46,222 nt of DNA. Origin: Alphaproteobacteria bacterium (GTDB lineage: Bacteria; Pseudomonadota; Alphaproteobacteria; Rhizobiales; Beijerinckiaceae). The position numbers and the translations under genes are program-made. Positions 1 through 8,882 of the stretch are shown here, piece after piece; within the stretch, counting starts at the first letter, position 1; each line of letters opens with the position of its first letter. Under the pieces are notes generated by a model that had not been told where the DNA came from, did no database searches, and saw nothing but the letters and a program-made list of their open reading frames with translations. Location: NCBI GenBank assembly GCA_016869595.1, contig VGDT01000022.1:1-46222 (forward strand), in the 5' to 3' direction.

Positions 1-628
1 CGGCCAGCGCCGCGCCGGCGTCGCCGAGCGCCTTGGCCACCGTCAACGGCAAAGGCCCGGTGCCGTTCGCGCCGAGTATCGACTCGAACATCAGGATTGG
101 TATGACGGCAAGATCCTGCGCGAGCAGGACAGAGAAGCTCGCCCGGCCAGCGCCGCTCATTAATTCGCCGCGCACCGACAAAACTTCGAGAACTATCGCC
201 GTCGACGAAAGCGCGAGGCAAGCGCCTAAAATCATCGCGACCGAAGGAGCGTGACCCGCAAACGCTATTATGAGCGAGAGAATGGCGGCGGTTACGAGAA
301 ATTGCAGGCCGCCCATCCCGAAGACGAGCCGGCGCATCGACATCAGGCGCGTGAAGGATAGCTCGAGCCCAACGAAGAATAGTAGGAATACCACGCCGAG
401 TTCGGCGAATCCGCGCACATTCTCGGGTTCGACGACCGTGAACCAATAGAGAAAGGGCGCCCGGTCGATAAATGAGCCGAGGCCCAGCGGTCCAAGGAGA
501 ATGCCGGCGCCAAGATAGCCGAGCACTGGATTGAGGCCGAAATAGCGCACCATCGGCACGACCACGCCGGCCGTTGCAAGGACGACCAGCACATCGCTGT
601 ACACCGTGATATTAATTCCTGCCGACAA
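1..628 (-). CDS. CPA2-family (Kef-type) monovalent cation:proton antiporter, N-terminal part
   Basis: Reading the minus strand from 628 gives about 209 residues of a polytopic membrane protein that runs off the left edge of the window. The start is a TTG at 628-626 with AGGGAG about five bases upstream; no ATG fits the frame. Successive hydrophobic helices carry motifs typical of the Na+/H+ exchanger fold of Kef/CPA2 proteins, such as LGYLGAGILLGPLGLG, ELGVVFLLFFVGLELS and LALSSTAIVLEVL. Such proteins exchange K+ or Na+ for H+ across the inner membrane. The C-terminal half, where a TrkA-N domain would decide between KefB/KefC and a plain antiporter, lies outside the window, so the substrate is open. 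It is divergently arranged with the opgC-like gene to its right. Fold assignment is firm; substrate is not. Confidence 0.85.
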   Translation of the reverse strand, partial: MSAGINITVYSDVLVVLATAGVVVPMVRYFGLNPVLGYLGAGILLGPLGLGSFIDRAPFLYWFTVVEPENVRGFAELGVVFLLFFVGLELSFTRLMSMRRLVFGMGGLQFLVTAAILSLIIAFAGHAPSVAMILGACLALSSTAIVLEVLSVRGELMSGAGRASFSVLLAQDLAVIPILMFESILGANGTGPLPLTVAKALGDAGAALA

Positions 629-695
629 GTGTGCTCCCTGATCGAGCCGAAATTCCAGTTTACTGGCTCTGGCGCAGCTATCCTACCGAGACAAG

Positions 696-706
696 TGACA
701 CTGTCA
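696..706. promoter_or_regulatory. 11-bp dyad between divergent genes
   Basis: TGACACTGTCA is a perfect palindrome around a central base. It lies 68 bases upstream of the antiporter start and about 205 bases upstream of the opgC-like start, in the only gap between these divergent genes. It could be an operator, but no regulator is identified and so short a dyad can occur by chance. Confidence 0.25.
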
Positions 707-910
707 TAGCCGAGTCACGCCGGCGCCGTTGCACCAATTCCGACCGTAGTCGCCAAGCTTGGTTCATTCCCAACATTTACTTTCGCGCAGGTCGATTTTC
801 TGTTTGGTTGACGGTTCAATTTTATTGATCGGGCTGGCGCAAGAATGCTAGGTTCGCGCCTGCGGCTTGGCAATTCCTGCGAATAAGCAGAGAGGTGGCT
901 GACGACCCCG

Positions 911-2007
911 ATGCATGAACGGATCGAGGCGATAGATTTCTGGCGCGGCGCGGCGCTCGTCACCATTCTCATCAACCATATCCCGGGGAACATACTCGGG
1001 AACTTCACCCCACGGAATTTCGGCTTCTCCGACTCAGCGGAGGCCTTTGTCTTTCTTTCGGGCCTGTCGGTGGCTCACGCCTATCGGAGACGCTTCGAGG
1101 CGGAAGCGCCGATGGCCGCAACCTTTCCCTCGTTTTGCGCGCGGTGCGACTCTACAATATCCATCTGATGCTGACCGTCGTCGCCGTTTTGCTCTTCGGC
1201 GCTGCTGCGGCGATTACTGGACGCGACGCCTTGCTTGCCGAACATGGGCGCGGGACGCTGTTCTCCGACCCCCTGAGAGGAGCAATAGGCATCCTGACGC
1301 TCTCCCATCAGATTGGCTATTTCAACATCCTACCGCTCTACGTCATCTTCATGGTTGCCACCCCGGCGCTCTTCGTCCTCGGCCTGCGTGATCGCTGGAA
1401 GATGCTCACGGCGTCCATCGGCATGTATGCAATCGCCCGCGTTTCTGGGCTTAACCTGCCGTCGTGGCCCGACGGCGGCGTGTGGTATTTCAACCCGATG
1501 TCTTGGCAGTTGATGTTTGCCCTTGGAATGTTTTGCGGCTTCGGCGCGCAGCAGGGTGGCATCTCAAAGTATCGGGCTGTTTATTGGTCCGCGCACACCT
1601 TTACGTTGGCTGCTGCCGTCATCGTCTCGAACGCCTTCGGCCTCATGCCCGGTTTGGTGGATGCCGCAGGTCAATATCTCGACTGGGACAAGACCCAACT
1701 CGGCACCATCCGCATCCTCGACTTCACGGCGCTCGCTTACGTGATCTATTGTTCCCGTATGACGGCCCGCCTCAAGGCGCTTACCATCTACCCCGCCGCG
1801 TCATTGCTCGGACGGCACGCGCTGCCGGTCTACTGCATTGGTAGCGTGCTAAGTGCGGTCGGCCAGATCATGACCGAGACCTTTCCGGCCTCGCCGTTGT
1901 TCGACGTCCTGCTCATCGGCATGTCCCTCAAGGTGCTCCATGAGTTCGCATTGCTGATGGAACGTAGAATGGTTGGCGGACTTACGGTGAGCGTCCATAT
2001 TTCTTAA
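911..2007 (+). pseudogene. opgC: OpgC-like acyltransferase membrane protein, split by a frameshift
   Basis: Two overlapping reading frames together give one OpgC-family (acyltransferase-3-like) membrane protein of about 365 residues, the usual family length. The first frame (911-1168) carries the N-terminal signature: RIEAIDFWRGAALV, then NHIPGN and FGFSDSAEAFVFLSGLSVA. It ends in a tail unlike the family. The second frame (GTG/TTG codons open from about 1135 to 2007) continues with the expected RAVRLYNIHLMLTVV and several membrane helices. The switch must lie at about 1105-1131, consistent with one gained or lost base. OpgC succinylates osmoregulated periplasmic glucans at the inner membrane. 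The ATG at 911 is followed directly by family sequence, so the start is credible although its ribosome site is weak. A sequencing indel would explain the split as well as true decay. Confidence 0.75.
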
Positions 2008-2013
2008 GACGCA

Positions 2014-2112
2014 TCACATTTTTGGTCGATTCCAACGCTGAAGCGTGAAGGCGCAGAGAACGACGGCTATGAAACTCGCGATGATAACAATAAGCGCAAT
2101 TTCCCTGCTCAT
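2014..2112 (-). CDS. Possible 32-residue single-span membrane protein
   Basis: A short minus-strand frame begins with ATG at 2112 and stops with TGA at 2014. It starts MSREIALIVIIASFIAVV, a clear membrane helix, and ends in a short basic tail (QRWNRPKM). The topology would place a few residues on one side, one helix, and a charged tail on the other. It resembles tiny single-helix accessory subunits in general layout, but no family is recognised. The ribosome site (AAAAAG, a few bases upstream) is weak. It sits just past the end of the opgC-like gene, on the opposite strand. Presence rests on composition only. Confidence 0.35.
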   Translation of the reverse strand: MSREIALIVIIASFIAVVLCAFTLQRWNRPKM

Positions 2113-2555
2113 GGCTTTTTCATGTTAATGCAAGCCGCGGTAACCGTCTACAGGCTGCTAAGGCAAGAGCAAGCTCTAAGCATCATGATGTATCACGATG
2201 GTGTTGCTAAAGCTGATGATGACATGCGTTCTTATAGTCGTTCTAAGCGTCCCAAGGCGTTCCATGCGTCTGCGCCCGCGATGGAACGGTACGCGCTCAT
2301 AATTCGATAACGGATGTTAAGCGCGACCAACACGATCGTTTAGGATAATGGCTCATGTTTGGCTTCCTCTGAAACGTCCTTCTACCACAGGTTTCTCCAT
2401 CGCGCCGCAGCGGGAAGTCCCTACTCACGCCGCGCGGCATGCACTCGCGAAGCCTAAGGAGCCGTCTCTCAAATGACGGCCCGATGTCGGCTTAACTTTG
2501 CACGCCGAGAGCCATTTCTTCTTACGCTGACGCCAACCCGGTGTAAGTCACTTTC
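2113..2555. other. Intergenic stretch without a recognised gene
   Basis: About 440 bases between the short membrane ORF and the small secreted protein. The left half is less GC-rich than its surroundings. Short frames here have no signal peptide, ribosome site or family resemblance. No terminator or repeat was found. Confidence 0.5.
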
Positions 2556-2792
2556 TTATCTCGTGGGATGCACCCATTCCGAATCCGGCGGCGTTGGCGG
2601 ATTATTGGTTGGCACGGATTCGCTAGGTAGGTTTGGAACGGCACTTGTGTCCGTAGGCATCGCAGGTGCGGTCAGATTATTTGGCGCACTATGCTCTGAG
2701 GTTGCCGGATTGGACTGGTCTTCTGCGCGCAAGGACGTGCTTGCAACGGTGCAAGCAGCAAGAAGGGCGGCACATGACAGGAATTTTCTCAT
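2556..2792 (-). CDS. Small exported protein, possible lipoprotein, Pro/Ser/Thr/Asn-rich
   Basis: The ATG at 2792 follows AAAGGGAGT at about eight bases, a good ribosome site; the longer upstream frame lacks one. The 78-residue product begins MRKFLSCAALLAAC and continues TVASTSLRAED. This gives two readings: a lipobox LAAC with the cysteine at residue 14, or signal peptidase I cleavage after LRA. The mature part is short and low in complexity (many Pro, Ser, Thr, Asn), as in unstructured envelope proteins. No family is recognised. It lies about 150 bases downstream of the frameshifted smbP copy on the same strand, and may be co-transcribed with it. Export is well supported; function is unknown. 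Confidence 0.6.
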   Translation of the reverse strand: MRKFLSCAALLAACTVASTSLRAEDQSNPATSEHSAPNNLTAPAMPTDTSAVPNLPSESVPTNNPPTPPDSEWVHPTR

Positions 2793-2945
2793 ATGAGTTG
2801 ACTCCCTTTGTATCGAAGACCGTTCAGATTTTGGGCTACTTCGCCTCGCCGCCGCCGACTTCCAACTTAGCGGCTTATGCGAAAAATAATTGCGCCGTGA
2901 GTGGCGCGTCGCCTCAGGCACGAGCGCGCAGTTTACCGCCGTACA

Positions 2946-3288
2946 TCATCGCGCATGTGGCGCACGTTCCAGTTCCTGCAGGGCGCGATCGGCGATTGTC
3001 GTCGCGGACCGCCGCTTCGCTTTGCCAAACTTAACGGCCTCTTTGAGACGGGTTATCGCCTTCACAACATGTCGGTCAGGCGTTTGACGTTGAACGGCTT
3101 GCGCGTGCTCCAAAGCGTTCGTAGCGTGGAGTACAAGCGAATTCGGCTTCCCCTCACGCCCGGCAACGACAGCCTCTCGCGCGTGGGCGATCGCCTCCGA
3201 AAGATGATTTTTGTGCAGCCGCGGAACCACTTGGCGCGGCCAAAAATGAAAGAGCTATGCCAAGTAAAGGCGCGACGAACCGACGCAT
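2946..3288 (-). pseudogene. smbP: SmbP-like small metal-binding protein, frameshifted copy
   Basis: An ATG at 3288 preceded by GGAGGAAACG opens a clean signal peptide (MRRFVAPLLGIALSFLAAP, then AAAQ). After this the frame turns to nonsense. The next frame then reads NHLSEAIAHAREAVVAGREG and continues to 2946 as a SmbP-like protein. The switch falls on a run of five bases (3208-3212, T on plus, A on the coding strand); removing one restores AQNHLSEAIA and a 113-residue protein, the size of the copy at 24375. SmbP (known from Nitrosomonas) is a small periplasmic helical protein of repeated His/Asp/Glu-bearing segments that binds Cu and other divalent metals. Either this copy is dead or the homopolymer was misread. 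It is one of three copies in the window. Confidence 0.8.
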
Positions 3289-3713
3289 CGTTTCCTCCCG
3301 ACATTTTGGTTGATCGCTAGATAGCGACCTATGCGTTGAAGGCGCAACTTCAAGTGTCTTTCAGTCACCAGCATGCGTATCTAATCCAGTTCACAAGTTC
3401 GTAGTGCGTTTGCGTGAGGCACATTCGCCGTCACCGGCTACTAAGAGAAATAGAAAAAAGGAATAGCAGCTATAGACGCGAGCGCCCTGGCGAGCCGCAG
3501 CCTCTGCGATCACATCGCGAGACCTCCGTCCATCACATTCCTGTAGCGATCGAGGCGCACCAGTAAGCATGCGTTTGAGGTTAACGGCAGTTGCAATAGC
3601 TGCATTAGAAAATTTCAAATTTTTCCCGGCGCGGCGACATGTTTTTCTTCGCAGAGTGCGTAGGCGTGCTGCTCTGCAGCTACCGAAACGTTTCCAGAGA
3701 AGGCTGTCGCGGC
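3289..3713. other. Intergenic region upstream of the frameshifted smbP
   Basis: No convincing gene. A 12-base dyad CGCTAGATAGCG lies at 3315-3326, about 27 bases upstream of the smbP start and so within its likely promoter region. An AT-richer patch (3435-3475) follows. Longer frames crossing the region on either strand have no ribosome site or family resemblance. Confidence 0.4.
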
Positions 3714-3947
3714 ATGTATGGCAGGGCGGTTGCAGTCGCCGTTTCGATCTTCGTATCAGCGCCCGCCGGCGCAGCTGAGCCATTTCTCGATGGCCCGCGA
3801 GGAAACTGTTTGCTTTGCGACTTATTCGGCAATCGCGTCAGCAAGGCCCGGCGCGACAACTGCCCGCCCGCCGCGCCCTCGATTTCGGAACAGCGCAACA
3901 AGGAAGCGCCACAGGAGGCGGAATCCAAAGCGCCTGTGACGTTTTGA
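3714..3947 (+). CDS. Small putative exported protein
   Basis: From the ATG at 3714, with GAGAAGG about eleven bases upstream, a 77-residue product starts MYGRAVAVAVSIFVSAPAGA followed by AEPF, a typical signal peptide with cleavage after AGA. The mature part has two Cys-containing segments (GNCLLCDLFGN and RRDNCPP) and a charged, proline-containing tail. No family is recognised. It lies 100 bases upstream of the SulP gene on the same strand. A long frame on the other strand overlaps it fully, so the call depends mainly on the signal peptide. The reading could be chance in GC-rich DNA. Confidence 0.4.
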   Translation: MYGRAVAVAVSIFVSAPAGAAEPFLDGPRGNCLLCDLFGNRVSKARRDNCPPAAPSISEQRNKEAPQEAESKAPVTF

Positions 3948-4046
3948 TTAAACGCAATCGGTCGATTCCCCCGTCCAGTCATAGGCGCACGTGTTCGAGG
4001 CGCTTCGCTTACCCCGGCCAAAGCGAGGAAAAGGCGAAACATAAAA

Positions 4047-5084
4047 ATGGACGCCCTTGACAACAAGAGTTCCCCAACATTGACCTCCGTCGATGTCGCG
4101 CCGGCGTTTCCCTCGCAGACGTCGACGATCGGGAGCCGCTTTCGGTTGTTTCTGACCCTTTGGGACAGCCGATTCGAAGATCTGAAGCGGGAAACCTGGG
4201 TTCAGACCACTTATCGCGATTTCAGCGCGGGCCTGATCGTGGCGCTCACCGCGATCCCCATGGCCATGGGGTTCGCCATGGCCATGGGTCTGAGGCCCGA
4301 GCAAGGCATCATCGCCGGGGCGCTGGCCTGCATGGTCGGACGCACCTTCGGCGGCTCGAAATATCAGGTTTACGGCCCGACAGCCGCCTTTATCCCCGTG
4401 ATCGCGGCGCTCGTAAAAAAATACGGCGAAGCCGGGGGCGGCACACTCCCCGAGGCGCACGGCTTTCTCGTATTCGTTTCGATCCTTTCCGGCGTCATTC
4501 TCATGTTCATGGGTCTTTTCGGCCTTGGGAAATACGTCAAACAACTCGTCCCCAACTCTATCATCGTCGGATTTACGGCGGGCATTGCGGTAGCTATCGC
4601 CGCCTCGAACATCGAGTCCGTGCTGGGATTGCGGGACTTTACCGAGCTTCTGGGCGAGGAAGGCGACTTTTTCGGCAGTTTCGAAACGACCATGTCGAGC
4701 CTTTTCAGCAATCTCGACAAGATTAACATTTGGGCCGTCGTACTCGGCCTGTCGACTTTCGCGCTGACGAAAATCCTGTTGCGGATTTCCATCTTCATTC
4801 CGGCGCCGGCGATCGCGATCGCCGTCTGCACGGCGCTGACGGCGACGGTTCTGTCCGGCAAGGGCGTCATCGTCGTGCGCGATATCTACGGCACGATCCC
4901 GAACAACTTTTTTGTGTTCACGCCGCCTGTCCTGCCGGCGATGAATTCAGGCGTGTTGTTTGACATCGTCTATTTCACATTCGCCATTGTTTTCGTTTCC
5001 GGCGTCGAAAGTCTCCTCTGCTCCTCGATGGCGGACCGTCTCGCCGACAAGAGCTATGGCGGAAACTGGGTGATGACGGCGTGA
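4047..5084 (+). pseudogene. SulP transporter (SulP-UspA-UspA fusion), N-terminal part cut by an IS
   Basis: This is the first part of a SulP-family anion permease: YRDFSAGLIVALTAIPMAMG in the first helix, KYQVYGPTAAFIPVI in the substrate region, and further helices to SMADRLAD. SulP proteins carry sulfate, bicarbonate or other anions across the inner membrane. The native sequence ends at the Asp-Lys junction at 5050; codons from 5051 to the TGA at 5082 come from the end of the inserted IS256 element. Joining 5050 to 6452 restores RLADNRGTPFNPDKEFWGQG, an uninterrupted SulP sequence, in frame. The start ATG at 4047 has AGGAAAAGG upstream. The fragment lacks the last helices and is unlikely to work as a transporter alone. 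The remainder is at 6452-7829. Confidence 0.9.
5042..5050. repeat. Target-site duplication, left copy
   Basis: CGCCGACAA, directly next to the left inverted repeat; an identical copy lies at 6443-6451 directly after the right inverted repeat. A duplication of 8-9 bp is normal for the IS256 family. Confidence 0.9.
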
Positions 5085-6442
5085 GGCGAGCGGCGTAACG
5101 GGATTGGTGTGTAGCCGACCCGAACCTCCAGGAAGGAGCGTTACGCCATGAACGAGAATAGAGTTGTCGCTCTCCGGCAGGAAGGCAAAATCGACGATCC
5201 GCTCACGGAAATCCTGCGGGCGGGGGCGAAACGGCTGATTGCGCAGGCCATCGAAGCCGAGTTCGAGACGTTTCTTGCCGCACATACTGATCTTGTGCTG
5301 CCGGACGGGCGGCGGCGGATCGTTCGGCACGGGCGTGAACCGGCGCGCACGATCCAGACCGGGATCGGCCCGGTCGCGGTAGAAAAGCCGAAAGCTCGCG
5401 ACCGCGGGGCGCCGAATTCCGAGGCGCGCATTCGCTACTCCTCATCGATTCTGCCGCAATGGGCGCGGCGCACGAAGAGCCTGGACGCGCTCTTGCCGGC
5501 TCTCTATCTCAGCGGCGTTTCGGCCGGCGATTTTCAGGACGTCCTGACAGCCTTGCTCGGCAAGGATGCGCCCAATCTTTCGCCGGCTGTGATCTCGCGG
5601 CTGAAAGGCGAGTGGGAGTACGAATATCGGCGCTGGCAGGCCCGGGACTTGTCAGCGAGGCGCTATGTCTACCTGTGGGCCGACGGCGTCTATCTGCAAG
5701 CGCGCATGGAGCCGCAGGCCGAGTGCATGTTGGTGCTGATCGGCGCGACGCCCGAGGGCCGGAAGGAGCTGGTCGGCTTTCAGACGGGCATGCGCGAGAG
5801 CGCGCAGAGCTGGAAGGAGTTGCTCGTCGATTTGAAGGCGCGCGGACTTGTCATCGCGCCGGAAATCGCCGTCGGTGACGGCGCGCTCGGCTTCTGGAAG
5901 GCTCTCGACGAGGCGTTCCCGACGACGCGCCATCAGCGCTGTTGGGTTCACAAGACGCTGAACGTCCTCGACAAGCTGCCGAAATCCGTTCAACCGAACG
6001 CGCACAGGGACCTGCGCGACATCTGGCAGGCGCCGAACCGGACGGCGGCCGAGGCGGCGATGACGACCTTCGCCGAGAAATACGCTCCGAAATACGAGAA
6101 GGCCGTCGACTGCCTGCTCAAAGATAGCGGCGCGCTGTTGACGTTCTTCGACTTTCCCGCCGAGCACTTTGCGCATCTGCGCACGTCGAACCCGATCGAG
6201 AGCATATTCGCGACGGTGCGGCATCGCACGGTGCGCATGAAAGGCGCGCTCTCGCAGGACACTGCCCGCCTCATGGTGTTCAAACTCGTGATGGCGGCGT
6301 CGAAAAACTGGCGTCGCCTGAAAGGACAAAATCAGTTGCCGAAAATCATCGAAGGCGTAACATTCCGTGACGGAATCGAGATCGCCCGCGAAACCAAAAC
6401 CGCCGCTTGATCCGCGCCGTCACCCAATATCAGCGATAGCTC
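5051..6442 (+). mobile_element. Complete IS256-family insertion sequence, 1392 bp
   Basis: The element has imperfect 23-bp terminal inverted repeats at 5051-5073 and 6420-6442. Both begin GAGCTAT and end TGGGTGA, and 19 of 23 positions match. It contains one transposase gene and is flanked by the 9-bp direct repeat CGCCGACAA. Removing the element plus one repeat copy (1401 bp, a multiple of three) restores the SulP reading frame. The intact ends and exact duplication point to a fairly recent insertion. No second copy is seen in the window. Confidence 0.92.
5148..6410 (+). CDS. IS256-family transposase
   Basis: The ATG at 5148 has AAGGAG about eight bases upstream. The 420-residue product is a Mutator/IS256-type DDE transposase (Transposase_mut family) at the usual length. 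The N-terminal region (LTEILRAGAKRLIAQAIEAE) is family-typical. The catalytic acids fit YLWADGVYLQAR, VGDGALGFWKAL and the Glu of SNPIESIFATVR. HQRCWVHKTLNVLDKLPKS is the family's conserved CWVHK segment between the second and third acids. It catalyses cut-and-paste or copy-out movement of the element that interrupts the SulP gene. No truncation is visible, so it may still be active. Confidence 0.96.
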   Translation: MNENRVVALRQEGKIDDPLTEILRAGAKRLIAQAIEAEFETFLAAHTDLVLPDGRRRIVRHGREPARTIQTGIGPVAVEKPKARDRGAPNSEARIRYSSSILPQWARRTKSLDALLPALYLSGVSAGDFQDVLTALLGKDAPNLSPAVISRLKGEWEYEYRRWQARDLSARRYVYLWADGVYLQARMEPQAECMLVLIGATPEGRKELVGFQTGMRESAQSWKELLVDLKARGLVIAPEIAVGDGALGFWKALDEAFPTTRHQRCWVHKTLNVLDKLPKSVQPNAHRDLRDIWQAPNRTAAEAAMTTFAEKYAPKYEKAVDCLLKDSGALLTFFDFPAEHFAHLRTSNPIESIFATVRHRTVRMKGALSQDTARLMVFKLVMAASKNWRRLKGQNQLPKIIEGVTFRDGIEIARETKTAA

Positions 6443-6451
6443 CGCCGACAA
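6443..6451. repeat. Target-site duplication, right copy
   Basis: CGCCGACAA, identical to 5042-5050, directly after the right end of the IS256-family element. Confidence 0.9.
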
Positions 6452-7829
6452 TCGCGGCACGCCCTTCAACCCGGACAAGGAATTCTGGGGCCAGGGACTC
6501 GTGCAGATCATCACGCCGATGGTCAATGGCTTCCCCTGCACCGGCGCGCTAGCGCGCACGGCGACGAGCATCAAAGCGGGCGCGGTGACGCCGCTCGCCG
6601 GCTATTTCAAGGGCATTTTGAAACTGACGCTGGCTTATTTCATCGCGGACTATCTGGAGATGGTCCCCATGGCCTGTATCGGCGGCATCCTGCTCTGGGT
6701 CGCCTCGAACATGATCAAAATCTCCGAGATCAAGGAGGTTTTCGCGCACAACAAATTCCATGCCGGCCTGATGATTTTCACGGCGGTGATGGTGCCGGCG
6801 ACGGACTTTCTCACTGGCGTGCTTTCGGCGCTCGTCCTGTATTTCTCGACGCGCGGTTTTCTGGACAAGCCCGCCGCCGCGCGCGCGCCGGTCGCGGCCC
6901 CGGCGATCGCCCCCGAGCGGGAAATTTTTCGCCCCGGCATATTCAACCATGTTGCGGTCGCGCTATCGCTTACCGATGAGGACGACGAGTTGCTCCGTTA
7001 TGCGGAGCGTCTTGCGAGACTGGGTATTTTGCGCGATCTGCATTTCGTCCATATCGTCACCCCCGGCAATGGAGTGATTTCCGTCGACGAGGCGCGGCGG
7101 CTTGCAAACCAGTTGGTCGGTTCGCGCTTCAGGGACGTCGGACATAAAGGCAAGGTCACTGTCGCGGCGGTCGCGGGCGTCAGCCGTCTCGACGAGCTTG
7201 TGAAATTCACGCTAAACGGCGCCGATCTCATTCTGCTTGGTCATCGCAAGGGACGCAGCGGCGCCCGCTTGCTCGCGACAAGGCTCGCGCAAATCACGCA
7301 TTGCTCGGTTTGGATGGTCCCCGCGGGCGGCCCAACGGCCGCGACGAACATCCTCGCGCCGATCGATTTTTCCGAGCGCTCCGCGGACGCGCTGGGACAG
7401 GCCGTCGCCATCGCCCGAACGGCGAAAGTGCCCGCAGTGACGGCGCTACATGTTTATTTCGACCCGTCCGTGCTGCGCTATGAAGAGCATGAATCGCTCG
7501 TCATTGACGATGAAGACGCCCATTTCCGACAATTTATGGGCCGCATCGACACCGATGGCGTCGCGGTTCATCCCGTTTATGTCGAGAGCAGTCGCGCCGC
7601 CGACGCGATTCTGCGTCAGGTGGACGCGGATGGTGTGGATCTCATCGTGCTTGGAACGCGCGGTCGAAGCCAAGCGGCGACGATTCTTCTCGGCTCCGTC
7701 GCTTCCGAAATCATCCGCCGGTCGCCCGTTCCCGTGCTGGCCATAAAGCATTTCGGCGATCAAATGACGATCAAGGACGTGCTGCTATCGGGAAGTTTCT
7801 GGCGCGGCCCCGACATGAAGGCAAACTGA
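6452..7829 (+). pseudogene. SulP-UspA-UspA fusion, C-terminal part displaced by an IS
   Basis: This continues the SulP protein after the IS: RGTPFNPDKEFWGQGLVQII, then ALARTATSIKAGAVTPLAG and the last helices to ALVLYFSTRGFL. Instead of the usual STAS domain there is a linker and two universal-stress-protein domains in tandem. The first runs from HVAVALSLTDEDDELL to ITHCSVWMVPAG and contains LILLGHRKGRSGARLL. The second runs from NILAPIDFSERSADAL to SPVPVLAIKHFG, with the ATP-loop type LIVLGTRGRSQAATILLGSV. Codons are open from the IS border; the first usable start is a GTG at 6501, which would give a truncated permease with both UspA domains. The intact protein would link anion transport to nucleotide-sensing stress domains. 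Whether this half is still expressed, for instance from IS-derived transcription, cannot be told. Confidence 0.88.
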
Positions 7830-7913
7830 AGCAGCAAGGAAAAGTTTATTATGCCGCCGGCCTCAACCGGGCGATGCGCATATGGAGGCGGTCAAGCTTG
7901 TCGCGCCGATGCT

Positions 7914-8882
7914 TCAAATTTGAGCCAGATCGCAAACATCCGCTTCCTTAGTAGAATAATTGTTGACCGCGCCGCTTCCGTGCGATTCGCGGACGCCATG
8001 AATATGCTCCTTGAGAATCGCGGCGACAGCGGCGTTTTTCGATTTCCGTTGGGTCGTGATTGCAAAGAACTGTTCGGTCACGTCTTTGATTTCACCGACA
8101 AACTCCAATCCATATTGACGCTCGACCGTGTCACGGACAACCGAAGGGGCGACGATGAGGCTGATTCCTTCCGACGCAAATGTCTTTAGAAGCGCGCTGT
8201 CTTCAATTTCAGCGATAACATCGGGGCGAATTTTATGATCCTCGAACCACTCGTCGAGAGAGCGTCGGACTTCAATGTTTGCCGTTTGCAGAAGCAGCGG
8301 CGCTCGATCGAGAGACAAGGGAAAGTCGTTACGGTATCTTCCCGCCGTCTCTGGTGATCCAAAGACGGAAATCGATGATTGGGCGATCAGGTGGTTGTAT
8401 ACACGCGATCCGTTGGCGCTTGTCACGGGCGCGTCTGACAAGACGAGATCGACGCCATGCAAGGTGAGTTCCGCCAGCAGTCGCTCGCGCTTGTCCTCAT
8501 AGCAATGCATCTGAAAGGGTTGACCGAGGCCAAATACCGGCTTGAGCAGCCGATAGACAACAAGCTTCGGCAATGAGTTTACCACGCCCACGCTCAGTCG
8601 AGAACGATTCGCCGTCGAGCGATCCTGTATCGACGAAGCAAGTTCTTCGCCGAGCCTGAATATCTGTTCGGCATATTCGAAAATCTGCCTGCCGGCGTCA
8701 GTCAGCGTCAACCGTCGGCCGTCCTTGTGGAAGAGCTGAGAGTCGATCGCCTTTTCGAATGCCGCGATCTGGCTGCTCATCGTCGGTTGCGACAATGCCA
8801 AGCGTTCGGAGGCGCGCGTGATCGTGCCGGATTTTGCGACCGTCCAGAAGTAGTACAGATGCTGGTAGTTCAAATGAGCCAA
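7914..8882 (-). CDS. LysR-family transcriptional regulator, NhaR type
   Basis: The 322-residue protein starts HLNYQHLYYFWTVAKSGTIT, then SQPTMSSQIAAFEKAI, the winged helix-turn-helix of the NhaR branch of LysR regulators (residues about 3-62). The rest is the usual two-lobe effector domain. I place the start at the TTG at 8882, which has GGGAG seven bases upstream and gives MAHLNYQ, matching MDRLNYQ of the second regulator in this window. A TTG 30 bases earlier has no spaced ribosome site. It is convergent with the SulP-UspA gene and divergent from the glycosidase gene at 9352, either of which may be its target. Its C-terminal tail (after about residue 290) is divergent and hydrophilic. The regulatory ligand is unknown. 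Confidence 0.88.
   Translation of the reverse strand: MAHLNYQHLYYFWTVAKSGTITRASERLALSQPTMSSQIAAFEKAIDSQLFHKDGRRLTLTDAGRQIFEYAEQIFRLGEELASSIQDRSTANRSRLSVGVVNSLPKLVVYRLLKPVFGLGQPFQMHCYEDKRERLLAELTLHGVDLVLSDAPVTSANGSRVYNHLIAQSSISVFGSPETAGRYRNDFPLSLDRAPLLLQTANIEVRRSLDEWFEDHKIRPDVIAEIEDSALLKTFASEGISLIVAPSVVRDTVERQYGLEFVGEIKDVTEQFFAITTQRKSKNAAVAAILKEHIHGVRESHGSGAVNNYSTKEADVCDLAQI

Noticed and set aside
3391-3783. 130-codon minus-strand frame, Arg-rich
   Set aside because: Composition typical of an antisense frame; no start signal.
5067-6425. First guess at the IS256 borders, using only the shared GGGTGA ends
   Set aside because: No target duplication fits these borders. Extending to 5051-6442 gives longer inverted repeats and an exact 9-bp duplication.
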